Positions 6,334 to 15,418 of a DNA stretch of 64,000 bases are shown here, piece by piece (position 1 is the first letter of the stretch; every line of letters starts with the position of its first letter). Made by a program: the position numbers and the translations under genes. Source of the stretch: an uncultured Gemmiger sp. (GTDB lineage Bacteria; Bacillota; Clostridia; Oscillospirales; Ruminococcaceae); the NCBI GenBank assembly GCA_934502625.1, contig CAKSUQ010000012.1, positions 10,415 to 74,414 of the forward strand, in the 5' to 3' direction. The notes under the pieces were generated by a model. The model saw nothing but the letters and a program-made list of their open reading frames with translations. It was not told the origin of the DNA and ran no database searches.

Positions 6334-7326
6334 TTACAGTCTATCAATAACCACCTGCGTAAACTCCTTCGTCCCCGCCGTGCCGCCAATATCGGCGGTG
6401 ACGACCTTGCCCTCGGCGACCTGCGCCAGAATGGCGGCGTTGAGCTTCGCGGCTTTCTCTGTCTCGCCGAGGTCGTTCAGCATCATGGCAAAGGCCATCA
6501 GGATCGCGCTGGGATTGGCCTTGTCCTGCCCGGCGATGTCGGGGGCGGAGCCGTGTACAGCCTCGTAAATGCGCGTGGTATCGCCAATGTTGGCGCTGGG
6601 CGCAAAGCCCAAACCGCCGACCAGACCCGCGCAGAGGTCGCTGATAATATCGCCGTAGAGGTTCGGCGCGACCAGCACGTCGAACTGCTCCGGCTTCTGC
6701 ACCAGTTTCATGCAGAGGGCATCGATGATGCAGTCGTCGGCTGCGATCTCCGGGTAGTCCTCGGCCACCTCGCGGAAGGTGCGCAGGAACAGACCGTCGG
6801 TCAGCTTCATGATGTTGGCCTTGTGGACAGCCGTGACCTTTTTGCGCCCGTTCTTGCGGGCGTAATCGAAGGCAAAGCGGCAGATTTTTTCGCAGGCCGG
6901 GCGGGTGATGAGCTTGACGCCGTTCGCCATCTCGTCGTTGACCATGTACTCGATGCCCTTGTACAGATCCTCGGTGTTTTCGCGCACGATGACGAGGTCG
7001 ACGTTGTCAAAGCGGGTGGGTACGCCCGGCAGCGTGTGTACAGGGCGCAGGTTGGCGTAGGTCGAGAACCGCTGGCGCAGCTGCACATTGATGCTGCGGA
7101 AGCCCTTGCCGATGGGGGTGGCGGTGGGGCCTTTCAGCGCCCAGCCGCATGCCTCGATGGCGTCCAGCGTGCCGGGGGCGATCAGCTCGCCGCTCTCGGC
7201 GGCGTATTCGGCACCGGCAGCAAACTCCTGCCACTCGATGCCGGTGTTCAGCGCGGTGGAGACGGCGCGGACGCTTTCGGCGATCTCGCGGCCAATGCCG
7301 TCGCCGGGAATCAGAACTGCTTTCAT
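6334..7326 (-). CDS. icd: Isocitrate dehydrogenase (NAD-type, IDH/IPMDH family)
   Basis: 330-residue beta-decarboxylating dehydrogenase converting isocitrate to 2-oxoglutarate. It begins MKAVLIPGDGIGREI. VRENTEDLYKGIEY (the phospho-loop region of isocitrate dehydrogenases), the VTAVHKANIMK lysine segment and YEAVHGSAPDIAG near the C-terminus identify the family. NTEDLY favours isocitrate over isopropylmalate as substrate. No leu genes are nearby, and the neighbours are an aconitase-type hydratase and citrate synthase. ATG at 7326 was chosen because it opens the conserved N-terminus; the ribosome site is GGGGAAAGT. Confidence 0.88.
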   Translation of the reverse strand: MKAVLIPGDGIGREIAESVRAVSTALNTGIEWQEFAAGAEYAAESGELIAPGTLDAIEACGWALKGPTATPIGKGFRSINVQLRQRFSTYANLRPVHTLPGVPTRFDNVDLVIVRENTEDLYKGIEYMVNDEMANGVKLITRPACEKICRFAFDYARKNGRKKVTAVHKANIMKLTDGLFLRTFREVAEDYPEIAADDCIIDALCMKLVQKPEQFDVLVAPNLYGDIISDLCAGLVGGLGFAPSANIGDTTRIYEAVHGSAPDIAGQDKANPSAILMAFAMMLNDLGETEKAAKLNAAILAQVAEGKVVTADIGGTAGTKEFTQVVIDRL

Positions 7327-7514
7327 AAAAATACTTTCCCCTTTCCCTGTTGGCTCTGCGTAAAATTTTGTAAAATACGTCAGTATATCTATCATATTAC
7401 CTGCTTTGCGGCGGATTGTCAACGCGCATTTTTACACAATCCGTTTTTGTCTGCCCAACAGCTTAATTATTTAAAGCCATTTTTAAAGAAAAATAGAAAA
7501 ATTTTAAGTTTTTC

Positions 7515-7543
7515 TTGACGAATGGGCAGTTATGCTATAAAAT
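7515..7543 (+). promoter_or_regulatory. Promoter of citrate synthase
   Basis: TTGACG (7515-7520) followed by TATAAAAT (7536-7543); spacing is 15-17 nt depending on which hexamer is used. A roughly 85-nt leader precedes the gene. Confidence 0.55.
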
Positions 7544-7634
7544 CAATCTATCGGGTGCATGGTGTAAGGCGCCCTGTGGGGGCATGTGTCTGTATAAACA
7601 TGCAAAGTATATAAACTAGAGAGGGGTATGTGCG

Positions 7635-9008
7635 ATGTATTACCCGGACGTTCCGGCTTTGGAGCCGGATGAACTCAACCTGCTCTGCAATGAGTATTTA
7701 GAGCATAACGCCACGCTCGACCCGCATCTGGCCGACCAGATGGGCGTCAAGCGCGGTCTGCGCAATCTGGACGGCACCGGCGTGCTGGCCGGCATCACGA
7801 ACGTGTCGAGCGTCATCGGCTACGACAAGCGCCCGGACGGCACCATTGCGCCCATCCCCGGCCGGTTGGTCTACCGCGGCATCGACATCGACACGCTGGC
7901 CGCCGAGGCCGACGCCCACGACCGCTTCATGTTTGAGGAGGTCATCTGGCTTTTGCTGTTCGGCTCACTGCCGACGCAGGAGCAGTACGCCAAATTCCGC
8001 AAACTGCTGGAGCACCACCGCGAGCTGCCTCAGGGCTTTGCCGACGACATGATCTTAAACTCCCCCTCGCCCAATTTGATGAACAAAATGTCCCGCAGTG
8101 TGCTGGCCATGTACAGCTATGACGAGCATGCCGAGGACAACAGCCTGCCCAACATCCTGCGCCAGAGCATCAACCTGATCGCCGAGCTGCCCACGATGAT
8201 GGTGAACGCCTACCAGATCAAGCGCCGCGTCTATGACCGGTCAAGCATGTACTTCCACCTGCCCACCGAGGGGCAGAGCACGGCCGAGCATATTTTGAGC
8301 ACCTACCGCGCCGACCAGAAGTTCACCCACGAGGAGGCGCGGCTGCTCGACCTCTGCCTGCTTGTCCACGCCGACCACGGCGGCGGCAACTGCTCGACCT
8401 TCACCTGCCGCGTGCTGTCCAGCTCCGGCACCGACACCTACGCAGCCATTTCTGCGGCCATCGGCGCGCTGAAAGGTCCCAAGCACGGCGGCGCGAACCT
8501 GAAGGTCATGCACCAGCTGGATTACATTCTCGAAAACGTCGAAGACCCGACGAACGACGACGAGGTGCGCGAATTCCTGCGCAAGATCATCCGCAGGGAG
8601 CGCGGCGACGGCAGCGGGCTTATCTACGGCATGGGGCACGCGGTCTATACCCTGAGCGACCCGCGCGCACAGATCCTCAAAACCCACGCCAAGAGTCTGG
8701 CCTACAAGAAGGGCTATGACGAGGAGTACGAGATGCTGTGCAGCATCGAGCGCCTTGCCCCGCAGGTCTTTGCCGAGGAAAAGCACGGCCCCAAAAAGGT
8801 CTGCGCCAACGTCGACCTGTTCAGCGGGTTGATTTACCGTATGCTCGGCATCAGCGAGGACTTGTTCACCCCGCTGTTTGCCATCGCGCGTGTGCCGGGC
8901 TGGTGCGCCCACCGCGTCGAGGAAGTTGAGTTCGCGAACCGCATCATCCGCCCCGCCTACCAGTACGTCGGCAAGCCGCAGGAGTATATGCCGCTGGAGC
9001 AGAGATAA
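7635..9008 (+). CDS. gltA: Citrate synthase
   Basis: 457-residue enzyme condensing oxaloacetate and acetyl-CoA. Active-site regions are visible: HADHGGGNCS, GPKHGGAN, GMGHAVYTLSDPRA (catalytic histidine with downstream arginine), and ANVDLFSGLIY with the catalytic aspartate. PGRLVYRGIDI and an N-terminal helical extension of about 70 residues are typical of the longer clostridial enzymes. The start follows GAGAGGGG with normal spacing; a nearer ATG is out of frame. The gene is divergent from the IDH/hydratase pair with its own promoter, and closes with a strong terminator. Together they form the oxidative branch that feeds glutamate. Confidence 0.95.
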   Translation: MYYPDVPALEPDELNLLCNEYLEHNATLDPHLADQMGVKRGLRNLDGTGVLAGITNVSSVIGYDKRPDGTIAPIPGRLVYRGIDIDTLAAEADAHDRFMFEEVIWLLLFGSLPTQEQYAKFRKLLEHHRELPQGFADDMILNSPSPNLMNKMSRSVLAMYSYDEHAEDNSLPNILRQSINLIAELPTMMVNAYQIKRRVYDRSSMYFHLPTEGQSTAEHILSTYRADQKFTHEEARLLDLCLLVHADHGGGNCSTFTCRVLSSSGTDTYAAISAAIGALKGPKHGGANLKVMHQLDYILENVEDPTNDDEVREFLRKIIRRERGDGSGLIYGMGHAVYTLSDPRAQILKTHAKSLAYKKGYDEEYEMLCSIERLAPQVFAEEKHGPKKVCANVDLFSGLIYRMLGISEDLFTPLFAIARVPGWCAHRVEEVEFANRIIRPAYQYVGKPQEYMPLEQR

Positions 9009-9020
9009 TAGTAAGTATTT

Positions 9021-9048
9021 CCCGGTGCGTTATGCGCCGGGATTTTTT
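9021..9048 (+). terminator. Terminator of gltA
   Basis: CCCGGtGC pairs with GCgCCGGG around a short loop, followed by six T. Confidence 0.85.
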
Positions 9049-9056
9049 GTTGAAGT

Positions 9057-9201
9057 GGCTTCCCCCGCGGGGGAAGCTGTCAGCGGCTCCGACCGCTGAC
9101 TGATGAGGGGCGGTTTTGCCGCCATAACCCGTTCACGGGCAATAGCGGGCAGTCTGCCCCTCATCCGGCGCTTCGCGCCACCTTCCCCCTCAGGGGAAGG
9201 C
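9057..9201. repeat. A-type palindromic repeat, copy 1
   Basis: Two outer CTTCCCC/GGGGAAG palindromes face each other, with CTGATGAGGGGCG and its complement CCCCTCATCCGGC inside, enclosing a variable core. About 145 bp. Similar units are at 10054, 17604, 36774, 51118 and 57925. Confidence 0.85.
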
Positions 9202-9222
9202 TTTTCTCTCCGCAACTTTTTC

Positions 9223-9251
9223 TTGCATTTCTTCGTGATTTTTGGTATAGT
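9223..9251 (+). promoter_or_regulatory. Promoter of the VTT-domain gene
   Basis: TTGCAT (9223-9228) and TATAGT (9246-9251), 17-nt spacer, just after repeat A1. Confidence 0.65.
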
Positions 9252-9288
9252 ATTTCCTGTTTTCAATGCAATAAGGAGATTTTCACCC

Positions 9289-10032
9289 ATGTCCGAACAT
9301 GCAAATAAACGTGAAAAGCGGCTGGCGATGCTTGTCGTGGCGGCGGTCGTGGTCGTGACGGTGCTGCTCATCGTCGAGACGTTCCGCCTGCTGCTGCCGG
9401 GGCTGTGGACGGCGTTTTCCGCCGGGGACGAGCAGGCGCTCAGCGACTACCTGACAAGTCAGGGACGGCTGCGCAGCTTTTTGACGTTGTGGTTTCTGGC
9501 CGTCGTGCAGGTGCTGTCCCTCGTCATCCCGGCCATGCCGGTGCAGCTGGCGGCGGGTCTGGCCTACGGCCCATGGCTCGGCTTTGTGACGAGCTTTTCG
9601 GCGTCGGCCATTGCAAACATGAGCGTCTACTTAGTGGCGCGGCGGCTTGCGCCGGTCATCCGCCGCCTTGTGTCCGACAACCCCAAGGCGACCAAGCTGC
9701 TGAACAGCGTGCGCAACAGCAAAGACCCGTGGTTTTATACGATCCTCGCGTTCATCACGCCGGGGCTGCCCAACGGCGTCATCCCCTATGCGGCGGCAAA
9801 CGCAGGGATGCGGCCAAAGCAGTTTGCCGCGGCCATCTTCATCAGTCTGCCCATCCCCACACTGCTGACCTGCGCGGCGGGCAGCTTTATTCTGGAGGGC
9901 AACTGGTTCTTCACGGTGCTGACCGGCATTGTGCTGTTCAGCTTTGTGGGCATTCTGTTCTTCAACCGCACCAAATTCATCGCGTGGGCGCACGAGATGA
10001 AGGATAACCACACGAAAAAAGCCGAGGCGTGA
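9289..10032 (+). CDS. TVP38/TMEM64 (VTT/SNARE-associated) family membrane protein
   Basis: 247-residue polytopic inner-membrane protein. After a short basic N-terminus there is a first helix (about residues 14-34), then the VTT domain with QVLSLVIPAMPVQLAAGLAYG, followed by AFITPGLPNGVIPYAAANAGM and two terminal helices. The family is broadly linked to membrane lipid scrambling, but no substrate can be read here. AAGGAGA sits 10 nt before ATG 9289; upstream in-frame sequence is repeat DNA. Monocistronic, with its own promoter and terminator. Confidence 0.85.
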   Translation: MSEHANKREKRLAMLVVAAVVVVTVLLIVETFRLLLPGLWTAFSAGDEQALSDYLTSQGRLRSFLTLWFLAVVQVLSLVIPAMPVQLAAGLAYGPWLGFVTSFSASAIANMSVYLVARRLAPVIRRLVSDNPKATKLLNSVRNSKDPWFYTILAFITPGLPNGVIPYAAANAGMRPKQFAAAIFISLPIPTLLTCAAGSFILEGNWFFTVLTGIVLFSFVGILFFNRTKFIAWAHEMKDNHTKKAEA

Positions 10033-10046
10033 GCCTCGGCTTTTTT
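10021..10046 (+). terminator. Terminator overlapping the stop of the VTT gene
   Basis: GCCGAGGC-gtga-GCCTCGGC plus TTTTTT; the TGA stop (10030-10032) is in the loop. Confidence 0.9.
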
Positions 10047-10053
10047 CTATAAA

Positions 10054-10194
10054 GGCTTCCCCCTGAGGGGGAAGCTGTCACCGAAGGTGACTGATGAGGG
10101 GCAAGCCTGCCTCTATAACCCGTTCGTGGGCAATCGCGGAAACGCCGCCCCTCATCCGGCTCTGCGGAGCCACCTTCCCCCTGAGGGGGAAGGC
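10054..10194. repeat. A-type palindromic repeat, copy 2
   Basis: Same organisation as copy 1, with the GTCACC...GGTGAC hairpin form of the inner arm. It lies between the convergent VTT and azlD genes. Confidence 0.85.
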
Positions 10195-10198
10195 TTAG

Positions 10199-10534
10199 TT
10201 ACACAAACACCACCTGCACCAGCACCATATACAGCGCCGTGCCCGCCGCAATGCTCAGCAGCGTGTTCTTCTTCCACAGATGCAGCGCCACGACGGCGGC
10301 GCAGGCGATGAGCTCCGGCAGGCCGTGGGGCGCGCTGAAAAGATCGACGCCGCGCAGGCAGTAGACGACGAGCATCGCCATGATGGCGCAGGGCAGCACC
10401 CCGGCCAGATACACCACAAATTTCGGCGTGGGGCGGCCGCCGCCGAAAACGACGAACGGCAAAAACCGGATCAGCGCCGTCACGCCCGCGACGACCGCCA
10501 CCAGCAGCGCGCCGTGTACATCAAACGTCGGCAT
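10199..10534 (-). CDS. azlD: AzlD family branched-chain amino acid exporter subunit
   Basis: 111-residue protein with three to four hydrophobic helices, the small partner of the AzlC permease. Contains [12 protein letters not shown] and the [20 protein letters not shown] segment typical of AzlD. The start at 10534 overlaps the end of azlC by 14 bp, so the pair is translationally coupled. The stop abuts repeat A2. Confidence 0.88.
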   Translation of the reverse strand: MPTFDVHGALLVAVVAGVTALIRFLPFVVFGGGRPTPKFVVYLAGVLPCAIMAMLVVYCLRGVDLFSAPHGLPELIACAAVVALHLWKKNTLLSIAAGTALYMVLVQVVFV

Positions 10535-11231
10535 GGCCGGCCTCCTTTCGCTTTTCCATCGTGCCGCGCAGCAGCGTCAGCGCCACGGTAATACCGATCA
10601 TCGACGGGATCAGGAAATTGCTGCTGCCGAAAACCAGCAGGCAGACCAGCGACACGCCCAGTCCGACGAGTGCCGGGGTGTGGTCGCGGGTCGAGCGCCA
10701 CTGCTCCACCATGACGACGAGGAAAAGCGCCGTCATCGAAAAATCGATGCCCGTCGTGTCGAACGGCAGCACACTGCCCAGCAGCGCACCCGCCACACAG
10801 CCCACGACCCAATAAAACTGGTCAAACAGCGACACCCAGAAATAGTATTTTTTCCGGTCGACACCGTCGGGCACGTCGCCGCTGCACACAACGGAATAGG
10901 TCTCGTCGGTCAGGGCGAAGATCAGGTACGGCTTGGCCGCACCGGTGTCTTTATAGCGTTCCAGCATCGAAATGCCGTAGAACAGGTGCCGCGCGTTCAC
11001 CATCAGCGTCATGAGCGCTGCCGAAATCAGCGACGCGCCGCCCGCCAGCAGGTCGATCGCAACATACTGCATGCTGCCCGCGTAGATCAGTCCGCCCATG
11101 GCGAGCGCCCAGCCCACGCCGTAGCCCTTGCTTTGCAGCAGCACGCCGAACCCCAGCCCCAGCACGATATACCCCGCCATAATGGGCAGCGACCGCACAA
11201 AGGCGTATTTGAAGGTTTTCAACTTTCCCAT
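10521..11231 (-). CDS. azlC: AzlC family branched-chain amino acid exporter permease
   Basis: 236-residue inner-membrane permease exporting branched-chain amino acids (and in relatives azaleucine). The N-terminal [35 protein letters not shown], the [17 protein letters not shown] signature and [10 protein letters not shown] identify AzlC. A weak ribosome site GGGGAAATG precedes ATG 11231. Transcribed alone with azlD from an extended -10 promoter. The transporter may relieve amino-acid excess, but the sequence shows no regulator next to it. Confidence 0.9.
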   Translation of the reverse strand: MGKLKTFKYAFVRSLPIMAGYIVLGLGFGVLLQSKGYGVGWALAMGGLIYAGSMQYVAIDLLAGGASLISAALMTLMVNARHLFYGISMLERYKDTGAAKPYLIFALTDETYSVVCSGDVPDGVDRKKYYFWVSLFDQFYWVVGCVAGALLGSVLPFDTTGIDFSMTALFLVVMVEQWRSTRDHTPALVGLGVSLVCLLVFGSSNFLIPSMIGITVALTLLRGTMEKRKEAGHADV

Positions 11232-11265
11232 TTCCCCTTTAACCCACTAAAGTGCTATGTTGGTT

Positions 11266-11274
11266 AGTATAGCA
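11266..11274 (-). promoter_or_regulatory. Extended -10 promoter of azlCD
   Basis: TGCTATACT on the minus strand is an extended -10 element. No -35 is visible because that position falls in the preceding terminator hairpin. Confidence 0.45.
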
Positions 11275-11275
11275 C

Positions 11276-11303
11276 AAAAAAATCCCCCGCGCAAGCGGGG
11301 GGA
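11276..11303 (-). terminator. Terminator of the DnaK-like gene
   Basis: On the minus strand CCCCCGC-ttgc-GCGGGGG-type hairpin followed by seven T (11282-11276). Confidence 0.85.
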
Positions 11304-11304
11304 C

Positions 11305-11368
11305 GGCGGCATGAGGGCATGCCGCCCTACATATAGACGTAGGGCGGGGTGCCCCCACCCCGCCGCGG
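11305..11368. repeat. B-type palindromes between azlC and the DnaK-like gene
   Basis: GGCGGCATG...CATGCCGCCCTAC and a second TAGGGCGGGGTGCCCCCACCCCG palindrome facing each other. No gene in 11304-11388. Confidence 0.7.
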
Positions 11369-11388
11369 CATATAGCGGCAATTGCAAT

Positions 11389-13167
11389 TTACCCTTTTTC
11401 ACTCTCCCACTGTGCTACCAGCGGGGATGCCACGGTGGAGAGAGCCTCCCGCGCGGCGTTGATGGCGGCGACGTCCGCCGGGGTGAGTTTATCGGCTTTT
11501 TTGTGTTTCAGCGCGCGTTCCAGCCCGCGCACGGCGTCCTTGATCTTGCCGCGTGTCTCGCGGTCAAGCGCCTTGCCCGCCTTGCTGCCCAGCGCCGTAT
11601 TCACGCGGTACAGCGCGGCTTCACCGGCGTTCAGCGCCTCCAGCGCGGCCTTGCGCTCCTTGTCCTGCCCGGCGTAAGCGGCGGCGTCCCGCATAGCGCG
11701 GTTGATCTCCTCCTCGGTCAGGTTCGACGTGCCGGAGATCGTGATGCTCTGCTGCTTGCCGGTGTCCATGTCCCGCGCCTTCACCATGACAATGCCATTG
11801 GCGTCGATGTCGAACGTGACCTCGATCTTCGGCACGCCTGCCCACGCGCGCTTGATGCCGCGCAGCGTAAACGTGCCCAGCAGCTTATTATCCTTGGCGA
11901 ACTCCCTCTCGCCCTGCAAGACCTTGATTTCGACCGTGTTCTGGAACGGCGCGGCGGTGGTGAATACCTTGCTGAACCGCGTCGGGATCGTGGAGTTGCG
12001 CTCAATCAAATGCGTCGCCACGCCGCCGACCGTTTCGATGGACAGCGTCAGCGGCGTCACATCCATCAGCAACAGCCCCTCGCCGGGGCCGGCCAGCATC
12101 TCGCCGCCCAGCCGCCCGGCCTGCAGCGCCGCGCCCAGCGCGACGCACTCGTCGGGGTTCAGGGATTTTGACGGCTCCAGCCCGGTCATCCGCATGACTT
12201 TGGCCTGCACGGCGGGGATGCGGGTCGACCCGCCCACCAGCAGCACTTGGTCGAGGTCACTGGCCGAAAGCCGCGCGTCGCTCAGGGCGTTGCGCACCGG
12301 CAGCGAGGTGCGCTCGATCAAATCGGCGCACAGCTCTTCAAATTTTGCGCGGGTCAGCACGGTCTGCATGTGCAGCGGCCCTGCTTCCGTCGTCGTGATG
12401 AACGGCAGGTTGATCTCGGTCTGTTTTGCACTGGAAAGCTCTTTTTTCGCCTTTTCGGCTTCCTCACGCAGGCGCTGCATCGCCACGCGGTCACCTGTCA
12501 GGTCGACGCCGTGGTCGGCCTTGCACCGGTCGGCCAGCCAGTTCACAATGCGCTCGTCGAAGTCGTCGCCGCCGAGGAAATTGTCGCCGCAGGTCGAAAG
12601 CACCTGCACGATGCCGTCGCCGATGCGGATGAGCGACACGTCAAACGTACCGCCGCCCAAATCGTAGACCATGACCGTCTGGGGGCGGCCGTTGTCCAGT
12701 CCGTAGGCCAGCGCGGCAGCCGTAGGCTCGTTGATGATGCGGCGCACATCCAGCCCCGCGATGCGACCTGCGTCCTTGGTGGCCTGACGCTGGGCATCGT
12801 TGAAGTAGGCGGGCACGGTGATGACCGCCTCGGTGACCGCCTCGCCGAGATACGCCTCGGCGTCAGCCTTCAGTTTTTGCAAAATCAGGGCGCTGAGTTC
12901 CTGCGGCGTGTAGCATTTGCCGTCGATGGGCACGCGGGTCTCGCTGCCCATCAGCCGCTTGACGCTCGTCACGGTGCGGGGGGCGTTCGTCACAGCCTGC
13001 CGTTTGGCCGGTTCGCCGACGAGCCGTTCGCCCGCTTTGGTGAAGGCCACGACGGACGGCGTCGTGCGCTGCCCTTCGGCGTTGGGGATGACGACGGGCT
13101 TGCCGCCCTCGACCACCGCCGCGCAGCTGTTGGTGGTGCCCAGATCAATTCCGATCATTTTTGCCAT
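11389..13167 (-). CDS. Hsp70 (DnaK-type) chaperone paralogue
   Basis: 592-residue Hsp70. The ATPase domain (about 1-365) shows [53 protein letters not shown] and [13 protein letters not shown]. The substrate domain follows with [14 protein letters not shown]. The C-terminal lid is short and ends ...VAQWESEKG without the glycine-rich disordered tail usual in DnaK. There is no hrcA, grpE or dnaJ alongside and no CIRCE-like repeat upstream, so this may be a second Hsp70 rather than the main DnaK; I therefore leave the symbol blank. ATG 13167 follows AAAGGACAA. Confidence 0.88.
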   Translation of the reverse strand: MAKMIGIDLGTTNSCAAVVEGGKPVVIPNAEGQRTTPSVVAFTKAGERLVGEPAKRQAVTNAPRTVTSVKRLMGSETRVPIDGKCYTPQELSALILQKLKADAEAYLGEAVTEAVITVPAYFNDAQRQATKDAGRIAGLDVRRIINEPTAAALAYGLDNGRPQTVMVYDLGGGTFDVSLIRIGDGIVQVLSTCGDNFLGGDDFDERIVNWLADRCKADHGVDLTGDRVAMQRLREEAEKAKKELSSAKQTEINLPFITTTEAGPLHMQTVLTRAKFEELCADLIERTSLPVRNALSDARLSASDLDQVLLVGGSTRIPAVQAKVMRMTGLEPSKSLNPDECVALGAALQAGRLGGEMLAGPGEGLLLMDVTPLTLSIETVGGVATHLIERNSTIPTRFSKVFTTAAPFQNTVEIKVLQGEREFAKDNKLLGTFTLRGIKRAWAGVPKIEVTFDIDANGIVMVKARDMDTGKQQSITISGTSNLTEEEINRAMRDAAAYAGQDKERKAALEALNAGEAALYRVNTALGSKAGKALDRETRGKIKDAVRGLERALKHKKADKLTPADVAAINAAREALSTVASPLVAQWESEKG

Positions 13168-13301
13168 GGTGGTATTTGTCCTTTCAAAAAAGACAATGAT
13201 AAAGTCTTGTTTTTATTGTAACGTTTGCCGCAGGAAAAAGTGTTGCGATTTCGTAAATATTGGGGCGATTTTTATAAAAGTAAGTAAACTGCATTTTCCC
13301 G

Positions 13302-13330
13302 TTGACGCTTTTTGCTCGAAGTGCTATAGT
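13302..13330 (+). promoter_or_regulatory. Promoter of hisB
   Basis: TTGACG (13302-13307) and TATAGT (13325-13330) with a 17-nt spacer. Confidence 0.7.
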
Positions 13331-13361
13331 TAATTTAACGCACTAAAGAGGAGGAATTCCT

Positions 13362-13949
13362 ATGGCACGCACCGCGACGGTCACCCGCAATACGCGGGAG
13401 ACACAGATCACGCTGACGATTGACCTGGACGGCACCGGCAGGGCCGACCTGCATACCGGCATCGGCTTTTTTGACCACATGCTGGACGGCTTCGCCCGCC
13501 ACGGCCTGTTTGATTTGAGCGTCACCTGCCGCGGCGACCTGGACGTTGACTGCCACCACACGATCGAGGACATCGGCATTGCGCTGGGCACGGCCATAAA
13601 AGAAGCGCTGGGCGACAAGGCCGGGCTGGTGCGGTACGGCAGCTGCATGCTGCCGATGGACGAGACGCTGGCACTCTGCGCCGTCGATCTGGGCGGGCGG
13701 CCCTACTTTGTGTACGACGCCAGCTTTGCGGGCCAGAGCTGCGGCGGCATGGACACCCAGATGGCGCGGGAGTTTTTCTACGCCGTATCGTACAGTGCCA
13801 TGATGAATCTGCATCTGAAGGTGCTCTATGGGGAAAATGACCACCACAAGCTGGAGGCCATGTTCAAGGCGTTTGCCAAGGCGCTGGACGCCGCGACGCG
13901 CAGGGATGCGCGCATCGACGGCGTTTTGTCCACCAAGGGGACGCTGTAA
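13362..13949 (+). CDS. hisB: Imidazoleglycerol-phosphate dehydratase
   Basis: 195-residue manganese enzyme of histidine biosynthesis, converting imidazole glycerol phosphate to imidazole acetol phosphate. GIGFFDHMLDGFARHG, DVDCHHTIEDIGIALG and the second repeat half with the GENDHHKLEAMFKAFA histidines are the metal-binding motifs. Length matches stand-alone (monofunctional) HisB. AGGAGGA precedes ATG 13362. It is not in a his operon here: the neighbours are a chaperone and glyA, and it has its own promoter. Confidence 0.95.
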   Translation: MARTATVTRNTRETQITLTIDLDGTGRADLHTGIGFFDHMLDGFARHGLFDLSVTCRGDLDVDCHHTIEDIGIALGTAIKEALGDKAGLVRYGSCMLPMDETLALCAVDLGGRPYFVYDASFAGQSCGGMDTQMAREFFYAVSYSAMMNLHLKVLYGENDHHKLEAMFKAFAKALDAATRRDARIDGVLSTKGTL

Positions 13950-13954
13950 GGGGA

Positions 13955-14040
13955 ATGTTCGACGGCGGGGACGGCTGCGGGCGGATAGGGAATCCGCCCC
14001 TGCGCCCCCTGTAAGGGCGCATCCTGTATGCGCCCGCCGT
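13955..14040. repeat. B-type palindromes between hisB and glyA
   Basis: GGGCGGATAGGGAATCCGCCC and GGGCGCATCCTGTATGCGCCC hairpins in tandem. No terminator is obvious, so hisB and glyA may be co-transcribed. Confidence 0.6.
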
Positions 14041-14071
14041 GGACAGCATATATATCAGGAGGGAAAGCAGT

Positions 14072-15328
14072 ATGTACAAGGACATTATCGACACCATCGG
14101 CTTTGTGGAGAGCTATGACCCCGAGCTGGGCGCGGCTATGCAGCGTGAGCTGGGCCGCCAGCGCCAGAACATTGAGCTGATCGCCAGCGAGAACATCGTT
14201 TCCCCCGCCGTCATGGCGGCCATGGGCAGCGTGCTGACGAACAAGTACGCGGAAGGATACCCCGGCCACCGCTATTACGGCGGCTGCCAGTACGTCGACC
14301 AGGTCGAGCAGATCGCCATTGACCGCGCCTGCAAGCTGTTCGGCGCGAAGTATGCCAACGTCCAGCCGCACTCCGGCGCACAGGCCAACCTAGCCGTCTA
14401 TTTTGCGCTGCTGAACGTCGGCGACACCGTCATGGGCATGGACCTGTCCCAGGGCGGCCACCTGACCCACGGCTCCCCCGTGAACATGAGCGGCAAGAAC
14501 TACAACTTTGTCTCCTACGGCGTCTCCGCCGAGGATGGCCGCATCGACTACGCCGCGCTGGCCAAGCAGGTCGCGAAGGTCCGCCCCAAGCTGCTGGTCG
14601 CCGGTGCGTCGGCCTATCCCCGCGCCATCGACTTTGAGAAGCTGGCCGAGATCGCCCACGGCTACGGCGCGATGCTGATGGTCGATATGGCGCACATTGC
14701 GGGCCTTGTCGCAGGCGGCCAGCACCAGAGCCCCGTGCCCTACGCCGACGTGGTCACCACCACGACCCACAAGACGCTGCGCGGCCCCCGCGGCGGTCTG
14801 ATTTTGACGAACAACGAGTATATCATCAAGCGCATCAACTCCGCCATCTTCCCCGGCACGCAGGGCGGCCCGCTGGAGCACGTCATCGCCGCGAAGGCCG
14901 TCTGCTTTGGCGAGGCGCTGAAGCCGGAGTTCAAGGAGTACGCCCGCAAAATCGTTGAGAACGCGAAGGCGCTTGAAGCCGAGCTGACCGCCCGCGGCGT
15001 GAAGCTGGTCTCCGGCGGCACGGACAACCACCTGCTGCTGATCGACCTGACCGACGAGGACTGCACCGGCAAGGAGCTGGAGCACAATCTGGACGAGGTG
15101 CACATCACCGCGAACAAGAACACCGTCCCCGGCGAGAAGCGCAGCCCGTTTGTGACGAGCGGCGTGCGCATCGGCACCCCCGCCGTGACGACCCGCGGCA
15201 TGGGCGTCGAGGAGATGAAGATCATCGCTGACTGCATCGCCGACTGCATCTTCGACTTCGAGGGCAAAAAGGACGAAGTTGCGAAGAAGGTCGAGGCACT
15301 GACCGAGAAGTTCCCTCTGTATGAGTAA
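14072..15328 (+). CDS. glyA: Serine hydroxymethyltransferase
   Basis: 418-residue PLP enzyme that interconverts serine and glycine with tetrahydrofolate, the main one-carbon source. Features: [54 protein letters not shown], and [14 protein letters not shown] with the PLP lysine. The start at 14072 follows CAGGAGGGA; an earlier in-frame ATG (14039) lies in repeat DNA and lacks a ribosome site. Ends at a strong terminator. Confidence 0.96.
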   Translation: MYKDIIDTIGFVESYDPELGAAMQRELGRQRQNIELIASENIVSPAVMAAMGSVLTNKYAEGYPGHRYYGGCQYVDQVEQIAIDRACKLFGAKYANVQPHSGAQANLAVYFALLNVGDTVMGMDLSQGGHLTHGSPVNMSGKNYNFVSYGVSAEDGRIDYAALAKQVAKVRPKLLVAGASAYPRAIDFEKLAEIAHGYGAMLMVDMAHIAGLVAGGQHQSPVPYADVVTTTTHKTLRGPRGGLILTNNEYIIKRINSAIFPGTQGGPLEHVIAAKAVCFGEALKPEFKEYARKIVENAKALEAELTARGVKLVSGGTDNHLLLIDLTDEDCTGKELEHNLDEVHITANKNTVPGEKRSPFVTSGVRIGTPAVTTRGMGVEEMKIIADCIADCIFDFEGKKDEVAKKVEALTEKFPLYE

Positions 15329-15350
15329 GGTATAAATTGTTATAAAGAAT

Positions 15351-15383
15351 TCCGCCGGGGCGTAAACCTCGGCGGATTTTTTT
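15351..15383 (+). terminator. Terminator of glyA
   Basis: TCCGCCGgGG pairs with CCtCGGCGGA, followed by seven T. Confidence 0.88.
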
Positions 15384-15418
15384 GTTGGTTATAACGGTAA
15401 GCGGGCAGCGAGAAGCCT

